Source: Holophagae bacterium (GTDB lineage Bacteria > Acidobacteriota > Thermoanaerobaculia > Thermoanaerobaculales > Sulfomarinibacteraceae). Taken from it: a DNA stretch of 11,623 bases. The DNA lies in the NCBI GenBank assembly GCA_030609785.1, contig JAUWTC010000030.1, positions 1-11,623 of the forward strand. Direction: 5' to 3'. The notes under the pieces are model-generated. The model ran no database searches. It saw only the letters and a program-made list of their open reading frames with translations, and was not told the origin of the DNA. The position numbers and the translations under genes were made by a program. Shown here piece by piece: positions 6,304 to 11,623 of the stretch. The stretch's first letter is position 1; each line of letters starts with the position of its first letter.

Positions 6304-7574
6304 ATGTCGGACCTCACATCGATGGAGAGGAGGACCTCGACCAGGTCCGATCCCTTGACCGGCTCCCCGATCACGTTGCAACCGTTTTCGCGGCTCATCC
6401 CGGCTTCGCACCACAATGGGGGTGCAAATCCCGAAAGGTGGCAGACCGTTTCAACGGCCGTTTGGGACTCGCCTCTGGTCACCGCTCTGTGTGGATGAAA
6501 AAGCAAGGCAACCTTGTCAACCGACATGATATTCAACCGGGTGGCGGTCAGGATCGCCCTTTGGGAAGGGAGATCGATAATATCGGTCATCAGCGGCGTG
6601 GTGCCGCCTGCCCGTACTTCGAGGGACGGGACCATTGCCAGGAGGATCACGGCCAGCTCCTCCCGGGTCACGGCCCCGGAGTTGACAGCCTCTTGGACAT
6701 GAGACGGCAGGATGGACATCCGCCACATCAGCTGCGCCCGTCGCAGTGATCGATCCTTGGTGGGGTGGTCTTCGGGCAGTCCTTCAAGGAGATCCATCGC
6801 GTGCTGCCAGCGGCCCTGGGCCGAAGCCATCTCGGCTCTCAGGATCAAGGCCTCGGGAAGAGCGCCGAGTCGGGAGAGAGCAGCCTCGGCCTCCGGGCCT
6901 TGCTGGAGTCGCACCAGAGCTTCGGCTCGGGTCAGAAGGGCGAACTGATTGTCGGGATCGAGAGCCAAGGCCTGCTCGGTGATGGACAGGGCCTCCATCG
7001 GTTGCCCCGCCGCCAGAACCTCGATGCTGCGTTCGATCCGGTCGTTCACCCAGCGATGTTGGAGGTCATCCGCCCGTTCTGCGAAGGGGCCTGAGGGCCA
7101 CAGACGAGAACTCCGGCGAGCTGACTGAAGGGCCGTGGATTCGTCTCCTTGGGACTCAGCCGTGGTCGAGAGGGTTGCCCACCCAGCGGCGTACTGGGGG
7201 TGTTCGTCGACAAAGCCTTCAAGCTGGTCCTGAAGTTCGGAGGATGCCCCGTCGGCCAGGTTGATCTGGAGCCTGAGCAACTCGGCCTGGGGACTGTCGA
7301 ATCGGGCTACGGCCGCCTGTGCTTCTCCGGTCCTTCCGGAAAGAAGGTTGCCCCAGGCGCCGCCGACAGCCTTCCGCTCGGTCGTGTCGATCAGCTGGCG
7401 TCCTGGTCCGGTCAGGGGGGAAGGGACGTCGATGGCCAACTTCGTGCCGGAGGTTGCGGCCGGAGGTGGCCCACTGGTCTGACAGGCGGCGCTCACCAGA
7501 ATCGTCACGCCCAGGAGGACTGACGGCCATAGACGGTATCGTTTCGGGGTGCCGGTCAAGTCAACCACCGGCAT
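6300..7574 (-). CDS. Putative lipoprotein with TPR-like repeats and SLH-like C-terminal region
   Basis: The 424-residue protein has a basic N-terminus, a hydrophobic helix (about 15-30) and Cys31 in the context LVSAAC, a lipobox-like but imperfect site. A Pro/Ala linker follows. Alanine-rich helix pairs at about 85-270 look like tetratricopeptide repeats; the clearest is IEVLAAGQPMEALSITEQAL, followed by LDPDNQFALLTRAEAL. From about 295 the sequence reads AVTREELAVILLAMVP, then, near 350-382, the pattern F-HPHRAVTRGESQTAV. This resembles S-layer homology repeats (F-P-x-VTR-E motif), a family that often binds cell-wall or envelope polymers. The C-terminal 40 residues contain three Cys and match nothing I recognise. 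The start ATG abuts the hfq TAG, and the stop overlaps the CRP-like start, so it belongs to the same operon. The function is unknown; an envelope scaffold role is an inference. Confidence 0.78.
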   Translation of the reverse strand: MPVVDLTGTPKRYRLWPSVLLGVTILVSAACQTSGPPPAATSGTKLAIDVPSPLTGPGRQLIDTTERKAVGGAWGNLLSGRTGEAQAAVARFDSPQAELLRLQINLADGASSELQDQLEGFVDEHPQYAAGWATLSTTAESQGDESTALQSARRSSRLWPSGPFAERADDLQHRWVNDRIERSIEVLAAGQPMEALSITEQALALDPDNQFALLTRAEALVRLQQGPEAEAALSRLGALPEALILRAEMASAQGRWQHAMDLLEGLPEDHPTKDRSLRRAQLMWRMSILPSHVQEAVNSGAVTREELAVILLAMVPSLEVRAGGTTPLMTDIIDLPSQRAILTATRLNIMSVDKVALLFHPHRAVTRGESQTAVETVCHLSGFAPPLWCEAGMSRENGCNVIGEPVKGSDLVEVLLSIDVRSDI

Positions 7575-7808
7575 CTAGCTTCTTATCTCTGAGGATGGGA
7601 CCGCAGAAATGCTGGCGATGGCATGTTTGAACACGATTTGTTCCTGACCCTGGAATTCCAGGACAATGGCGAAACGGTCAAATCGCCGGAGAATGCCTGC
7701 CAGTCGTTTTCCGCTGGTCAGATAGACGTGGACCATTCGCTCGTCCTTACGGAGTTGATAGAAAAACGGATCCTGGATATTGATCGTGCTGCCTGTGGGT
7801 TTGGTCAT
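7575..7808 (-). CDS. hfq: RNA chaperone Hfq
   Basis: The 77-residue protein matches the Sm-like hexameric chaperone that pairs small RNAs with mRNAs. The Sm1 part holds IQDPFFYQLRKD (Q12 and D13 match E. coli Q8 and D9), VHVYLTSGKRLAG with Y29 at the Y25 distal-face position, and RRFDRFAIVLE. The Sm2 part is QIVFKHAISS-like: F60, K61, H62 (E. coli Y55, K56, H57). E. coli Q41 is replaced by R45, while F42 is kept as F46. The C-terminal tail is only about ten residues, without the long acidic tail of enterobacterial Hfq. The ATG at 7808 overlaps the miaA stop by ATGA, the conserved miaA-hfq order. The TAG stop is followed directly by the lipoprotein ATG. Confidence 0.95.
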   Translation of the reverse strand: MTKPTGSTINIQDPFFYQLRKDERMVHVYLTSGKRLAGILRRFDRFAIVLEFQGQEQIVFKHAIASISAVPSSEIRS

Positions 7809-8806
7809 ATGAGGTCCCCTCGATGTTGACGATCGGTTGTTGTTTCTTCCATTTCGGTTCGGGTCTCATCCCTCGCCCGTGGGGTCGTGCCGAGGAATTC
7901 CGACCAGAGTTCGCACACGGTGTCGGCGCCGCCCTGTTCGAGCGGGGGGACCCAGTGAAGCTGCCCTTCCCGTTGTCCCCTCAGCCAGGTCAGTTGTCGT
8001 TTCGCCAGCTTTCTGCTGGACCTCTTGGTCCTTTCGACGGCTTCTTCTCGATGTAATCGGCCCGACAGCATATTGACGACCTCTTGATAGCCGATTGCTT
8101 TCAACGAATGAGCGTCGCTCGGTGTTCCGGAGTCGAGGATCCTCGTCACCTCTTCAATCAGTCCCCCGGCGAACATCTCATTAACTCTGGCATCGATTTT
8201 AGCATAGAGTTCAGGCCTCAGGCGGTGCGGCGCTGTCAGGAGAGCATTGTAACGAAAGGCTTTCTGGTGGCGGAGCCAATGGGTGGAAATCGGTTCTCCG
8301 GACAGTTCCCGGACCTCCAGCGCTCGGAGAATTCGTTGCCGATCCGCGGGGCCGATTTGAGCCGCTGCCTCGGGGTCGAGGGTGGCCAGCTTTTGGAAGA
8401 CTTCCCGACTGTCCAGGTCCCAATCGTGTTCGAGGCGAGCCCGTAAGTCGGGGTCGTGGGGAGGCGACGGAAACAGACCGAAGAGTAGGGAGCGGATATA
8501 GAAGTGGGTGCCCCCAACCACAATGGGCAACCGGTTGCGCTCGAGAATGCCGGTGATCGCCGTGTCAGCGGCACTGACGAAATCACCGGCTGAGAAGGGT
8601 TGGGTCGGATCAAGGATGTCCAGCAGGTGGTGGGGGATATCCCGCTGAACCCGGATCGACGGTTTGTCGGTGCCGATGTCCATGCCTCGGTAGACGGCAA
8701 AGGCGTCGGCAGAGATAATTTCTCCGTTCAGCCGTTCGGCCACCTCAACCGCGAGGCCGCTCTTGCCCGACGCGGTCGGTCCCATGATGATCAGGAGGTT
8801 TTCCAC
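7805..8806 (-). CDS. miaA: tRNA dimethylallyltransferase MiaA
   Basis: The 333-residue enzyme transfers a dimethylallyl group from DMAPP to N6 of A37 in tRNAs reading UNN codons. The P-loop GPTASGKS is at 9-16, followed by ISADAFAVYRGMDIGTDKPS at 31-50 with the conserved catalytic Asp34. PHHLLDILDP is at 58-67, VGGTHFYIRSLLFG at 97-110 and ADRQRILRALEV at 154-165, and RQLTWLRG marks the C-terminal third. A hydrophilic tail of about 30 residues ends the protein and runs into the hfq start. The start is GTG at 8806, with a GGGAG Shine-Dalgarno ending about 6 bases upstream. It heads the miaA-hfq-lipoprotein-CRP operon; the promoter should lie in the 308-bp gap up to comEC, but I could not point to a clear one. 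Confidence 0.95.
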   Translation of the reverse strand: MENLLIIMGPTASGKSGLAVEVAERLNGEIISADAFAVYRGMDIGTDKPSIRVQRDIPHHLLDILDPTQPFSAGDFVSAADTAITGILERNRLPIVVGGTHFYIRSLLFGLFPSPPHDPDLRARLEHDWDLDSREVFQKLATLDPEAAAQIGPADRQRILRALEVRELSGEPISTHWLRHQKAFRYNALLTAPHRLRPELYAKIDARVNEMFAGGLIEEVTRILDSGTPSDAHSLKAIGYQEVVNMLSGRLHREEAVERTKRSSRKLAKRQLTWLRGQREGQLHWVPPLEQGGADTVCELWSEFLGTTPRARDETRTEMEETTTDRQHRGDLI

Positions 8807-8849
8807 TCACTCTCCCACTGCTCCGAAAGGCGAAGCGAATCTCGGGTTT

Positions 8850-8891
8850 CAGGGTACAGGGTAAAGGGAGTAGGGGACAGGGAAACAGGGA
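8850..8891. repeat. Heptamer array (CAGGGTA type) upstream of miaA
   Basis: Six consecutive 7-bp steps are CAGGGTA, CAGGGTA, AAGGGAG, TAGGGGA, CAGGGAA, ACAGGGA. The array lies 44 bases upstream of the miaA GTG and ends 8 bases before the next array. It is degenerate, but the 7-bp phase of the GGG core is mostly kept. Confidence 0.65.
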
Positions 8892-8899
8892 GGCGAAAC

Positions 8900-9116
8900 G
8901 AACGTCCAACGCTCAACGTCCAACGTTCAACTCCGAAGTACGCGTTTCTGGTCACCGGTTGTCTGAATGACGGAGTTCGATGCCAACAGTGTCGTGATTC
9001 CACACACGACATTTGTGAGCGTTCACCGTTGAGCATCGACCGCGACTATTCCATGTCCATCAGCCTTCGGGCGCAAAATTCAAAGTTGGACGTTGAACGT
9101 TGAACGTTGAGCGTTC
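8900..9116. mobile_element. MITE-like 217-bp element with heptamer inverted ends
   Basis: The left end (8900-8931) is GAACGTC, CAACGCT, CAACGTC, CAACGTT, CAAC. The right end (9085-9116), read on the other strand, is GAACGCT, CAACGTT, CAACGTT, CAACGTC, CAAC, so 27 of 32 positions match. The interior has no convincing gene. It contains two words shared with the 1859-1930 element, and a hairpin TGTCGTG (8990-8996) with CACGACA (9005-9011). No target-site duplication is evident. It fills most of the 308-bp comEC-miaA spacer. It may be a non-autonomous element or two independent repeat arrays in opposite orientation. Confidence 0.45.
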
Positions 9117-11391
9117 ATTGGGCCTCTGTATACGCCTGCCACTGACCGTCATCGGTCGCCAGAACACCGCATCGCCCGTCCCGGGCCGGGTAGATGAACG
9201 GGATATCCCGTGCTGAGAGACGGTCCAGGACGGTTTGGTGTGGATGGTTGTGCCGGTTTTTAGGGCCGGCTGGAATCAGGACCAGGGAAGGCGAAACGGC
9301 ATCGAGGAATCGGCCGGAAGTTGATGAAGCGCTACCGTGGTGGGGCGCCAACAGGACATCGGCAGCCAGGTTCGAGGTGCGTACAAGATCCCTCTCGACG
9401 TCGGAGCCGATGTCGCCGGTCAGTACGATCGACCCCGAGGGGGTCCGTGCCCTGATGACCAGGGAGCGGTCGTTGTTGCTGAGATTTGTGCGGCCGGCCG
9501 GTGGCCAAAGAACGTCCAGCCTCGAAGGACCGGAATGGACAATCGAACCCCGAGCCACTGTGGAGATTGTCGTGCCAGCACGGCGTGCCGCCCGGAGGAT
9601 GGGAACGATTGCCGGTTGCGTCATCAGCCAAGAGGGCATGATCAACCGGTCCGTCGTGGTTGTTTCGAGTACACGGCGGATGCCGCCGGCGTGATCTTCG
9701 TCCCCATGGGAGACGATGACCGCGAAAAGGTGTCTGCATCCGGTATCGGCCAGCATCTCAGCAGCCTCCGACCGGTAGTGTCCACCGTCGAACAGGTGGG
9801 TGCGGCCTGAGGTCGTCAGGGTCAGGGCCAGTCCGTCTCCTACCGGGAGCAACTCGGCCCGCTCGACGAGTGCGTCCCGATGAAGGAACCAGCCGACCGG
9901 CGACAACAGGATCAAGGTAATCCAGGCGATGCCTGCTGCTCGACCGAGACGGTCATAGCGTAGGGCCGGCAGCCCGGTCGCGACCAGAAGGAACAGGATG
10001 ATGCCGGGCAGGGTCGGGACGATCAGGTTCCATTGCCTGCCGAGGCCGCCGATCACCCAGAGTGCATCGGTCAGAATCCTGATCACCTCCAGGACCCAAC
10101 CCGCGCCGCCCTGCCAGATCGGTGCCAGGATCACTGCGCTAACCGCTAGAGGGATGGCCGGGGTCAGCAGCAGGGGGATGGCCAAGTTGACGACGGCGGC
10201 CAGAGGGGTCGCGGTCTTGAAGTGAATCGCGACGATCGGCGCCGCAGCGAGTTGGGCGACGACCGGGATGGCCAGGACGCCTCGAAGCCAACGAGGCCCA
10301 CGAAGCCACTCGACGAGCGGAGGCGCCCAACGGATCAGAGCTGCGGTGACGGCGACCGTCAGCTGGAATCCGGGGTCGAGAATCAGACCGGGACTGACGA
10401 GCAGCATCACCGAGGCGGCAGTCAGGACGGTCCCGAGGGGCATGGCGGCTCGTCCAAGGAGGCGAGCCGCCAGGTACAGACAGACCATCAAGCAGGCTCG
10501 AACGGCCGACGGTGCTGCGCCGGCCAGGATCGTGTAGCCCGGGACCATCAGGAGGAGGGCCCACCGAATGGTCGGCGGCCGGAGCCCGATGATGACTCCG
10601 ATCAGCCAGAAGGTACCCGAGACGATGCCGACATGCAGGCCGCTGACCGCCAGAGCGTGACCCAGTCCCGAAGTTCGCCAACCCTGCCGTCGATGTGCGG
10701 GGACCATGTCCCGACGCCCCAGAGCCAGGGCGGCCGCCAATTCGGCTGACCGGATTCGGCCGGGGTCTGTGCCCGCGGCCCTGACCAGTGATGCGGCGAG
10801 GTACTCCCTCAATGCAGGGGCGCCTTTCGAGGGCCCCAGGGTTTCGAGGAGATTGGGCGAAGCGGAGACCAGCAGCGGCCTTTGGGCCGAGCCCTTTATG
10901 GCGACCAGGGACCGGATATCGGTGCCGGCTTGGGGCAAACCGATGCCCTTGGCCGTGGTTCGTACCTCCAGTCGGCATCGCCGCGGCAGGTCAACCCGGC
11001 GGGAGGTGTGCCATGCCTCATGGACCCGGACCCTGGTGGTTTGCCCCCAGCGGCTGGGCGACCACCCCTCGAGGACCGTCATGTGGACCCGGAGAGCAAT
11101 GGGGGAAGGGCTTTCGAGCAGCGCGTCGAGGGTGCCTTGGCGCTTCGTCTCCTCCATGCCCCGCCAGCCACCGATTGCAATGCCGGCCATCAAGAGCAAA
11201 AGGGCTCTGCGTCGGCCATCTGTATGAAATCCGGCCAACATGGCCAGAGCCCCGGCCACACCCAGGGTCACGATAATGACCGGCGGGGCGGAGATTTTGC
11301 TGACGATGACCAACCCGATGGCGGAAACAATGCCGACGACAAATGACCAGAGAGGGTCGAGAGAGGCCTGGCGCGAGGTGATGTCGGTCAA
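9115..11391 (-). CDS. comEC: ComEC/Rec2 DNA-uptake channel protein with metallo-beta-lactamase domain
   Basis: The 758-residue protein has the full ComEC layout and normal length. Hydrophobic helices lie at about 15-75, a soluble OB-like region at about 95-180, and the polytopic competence domain at about 215-500. That domain contains SGLGHALAVSGLHVGI at 241-256 and GFQLTVAV at 341-348. The C-terminal metallo-beta-lactamase-like domain (about 510-758) has VGDGLALTL, HLFDGG, SHGDEDHAGG at 561-570 (H562, D564, D566, H567), NDRSLVIR, VLTGDIG at 656-662 and LLAPHHGS at 680-687. ComEC moves single-stranded DNA across the inner membrane; the MBL domain is proposed to degrade the non-transported strand. 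The start is a TTG at 11391 with only a weak upstream AGG, and an in-frame TGA near 11454 limits any extension. The TGA stop overlaps the heptamer array at 9085-9116. No other competence gene lies nearby. Confidence 0.93.
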   Translation of the reverse strand: MTDITSRQASLDPLWSFVVGIVSAIGLVIVSKISAPPVIIVTLGVAGALAMLAGFHTDGRRRALLLLMAGIAIGGWRGMEETKRQGTLDALLESPSPIALRVHMTVLEGWSPSRWGQTTRVRVHEAWHTSRRVDLPRRCRLEVRTTAKGIGLPQAGTDIRSLVAIKGSAQRPLLVSASPNLLETLGPSKGAPALREYLAASLVRAAGTDPGRIRSAELAAALALGRRDMVPAHRRQGWRTSGLGHALAVSGLHVGIVSGTFWLIGVIIGLRPPTIRWALLLMVPGYTILAGAAPSAVRACLMVCLYLAARLLGRAAMPLGTVLTAASVMLLVSPGLILDPGFQLTVAVTAALIRWAPPLVEWLRGPRWLRGVLAIPVVAQLAAAPIVAIHFKTATPLAAVVNLAIPLLLTPAIPLAVSAVILAPIWQGGAGWVLEVIRILTDALWVIGGLGRQWNLIVPTLPGIILFLLVATGLPALRYDRLGRAAGIAWITLILLSPVGWFLHRDALVERAELLPVGDGLALTLTTSGRTHLFDGGHYRSEAAEMLADTGCRHLFAVIVSHGDEDHAGGIRRVLETTTTDRLIMPSWLMTQPAIVPILRAARRAGTTISTVARGSIVHSGPSRLDVLWPPAGRTNLSNNDRSLVIRARTPSGSIVLTGDIGSDVERDLVRTSNLAADVLLAPHHGSASSTSGRFLDAVSPSLVLIPAGPKNRHNHPHQTVLDRLSARDIPFIYPARDGRCGVLATDDGQWQAYTEAQ

Positions 11392-11442
11392 CGTGCCGGC
11401 CCAACCTGTCCGAAGGAAATCCTCAGGGATACAACCGATTTC

Positions 11443-11470
11443 GAACGCTCAACGCTCAACGTCCAGTCTC
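11443..11470. repeat. CAACGTY heptamer array at the 3' end of the methyltransferase gene
   Basis: The steps are GAACGCT, CAACGCT, CAACGTC and CAGTCTC, the same family as the arms at 8900-8931 and 9085-9116. The array includes the methyltransferase stop codon (11456-11458) and its last codons. It lies in the 64-bp gap before the comEC start. Confidence 0.75.
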
Positions 11471-11623
11471 CAGCACCGAGAGGACCTCGACATGGTGAGT
11501 CGAAGGAAAGAGGTCGATCAGTTCGAGGTGGGCCAACCGGTATCCCTTACTGAGGAGCTCTGCCGTGTCGCGGGCCCAGGTGGCGGGGTCGCAGGCCAAC
11601 ATCAGTATCCGGTCGGGATGCCA
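11456..11623 (-). CDS. TrmA/RlmD-type uracil-C5 RNA methyltransferase, C-terminal end
   Basis: Only the last 55 residues are in the window; the start lies beyond its right edge. The motif [11 protein letters not shown] corresponds to the family's SCNPATLARD signature, and its Cys is the catalytic nucleophile that attacks C6 of uracil. [26 protein letters not shown] matches the typical end (DMFP-T-HVE). Family members methylate U54 of tRNA or U1939/U747 of 23S rRNA with S-adenosylmethionine; which one applies here cannot be told from the fragment. The stop codon and last residues (after LET) are encoded within a heptamer repeat array, so the original end may have been replaced by the repeat. 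Confidence 0.85.
   Translation of the reverse strand, partial: WHPDRILMLACDPATWARDTAELLSKGYRLAHLELIDLFPSTHHVEVLSVLETGR

Noticed and set aside
6304..6414. Longer N-terminus (37 extra residues) for the CRP-like regulator
   Set aside because: The extension is basic, overlaps the lipoprotein gene, and has no family similarity; the ATG at 6303 forms an ATGA overlap and begins the expected N-terminal helix.
9010..9024. TGTGA and TCAC half-sites upstream of miaA as a CRP operator
   Set aside because: The half-sites are separated by 4 bases (GTGA-N4-TCAC), while CRP-type sites need 6. It lies inside the MITE-like element and about 205 bases from the start codon.
8600..9103. 167-residue + strand open frame across the miaA start and the spacer
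   Set aside because: It is antisense to miaA at its start, and the rest is translated repeat DNA (heptamers give a LNVQRS-like peptide).
10139..10978. Long open frames inside comEC, including a 279-residue one on the same strand
   Set aside because: They lie wholly within comEC, have Arg/Pro/Gly-rich compositions typical of out-of-frame GC-rich DNA, and show no domain or ribosome site.

Overview
The window looks like chromosomal DNA from a free-living, GC-rich bacterium (roughly 60% GC by eye), probably Gram-negative or otherwise diderm. The clues are an Hfq, a secreted C25 (gingipain-like) peptidase, a putative lipoprotein and a ComEC. No rRNA or other phylogenetic marker is present. The mix of a C25 peptidase, a small partner with a DN-GF-type beta-sandwich, TTG starts and intergenic arrays of 7-10 bp repeats recalls uncultured Acidobacteriota-like or deltaproteobacterial-type lineages. 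That placement is a low-confidence inference.

The left half is mostly on the + strand. It holds the end of a monocluster ferredoxin gene with a strong rho-independent terminator, then a GT-C (ArnT/PMT-like) membrane glycosyltransferase. A 324-bp gene-free gap follows, with a 10-bp repeat array, four abutting hairpins and a 72-bp inverted-repeat element. A two-gene unit comes next: an 868-residue C25 cysteine peptidase overlapping by ATGA a 138-residue secreted single-domain protein. The YraN nuclease-fold protein starts 13 bp later.

The right half is entirely on the - strand. Reading leftward, it holds the 3' end of a TrmA/RlmD-type uracil-C5 methyltransferase, comEC, and a tight four-gene operon: miaA, hfq, a TPR lipoprotein with an SLH-like C-terminal region, and a CRP-like regulator. 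The operon junctions are a 4-base ATGA overlap, a direct stop/start abutment and a second ATGA overlap, so translational coupling is likely. The unit combines tRNA modification (MiaA), an RNA chaperone (Hfq), an envelope protein and a cNMP-type transcription factor.

The genes are individually ordinary. The most unusual content is in the spacers. Every spacer at the 3' end of a gene or operon, apart from the one after the ferredoxin terminator, carries short-period degenerate tandem arrays: CACAAAAAGG (10 bp), CACGAAG-type (9 bp), GTGGACNNN (9 bp), CAGTTTC, CAGGGTA and CAACGTY (all 7 bp). Three - strand genes have stop codons inside or touching such an array. The GTGGAC array is an exactly symmetric palindrome of four direct and four inverted 9-mers. 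Two CAACGTY arrays form 32-bp inverted ends around a 217-bp, MITE-like element between comEC and miaA. I see no CRISPR array, tRNA, rRNA, phage or transposase gene.
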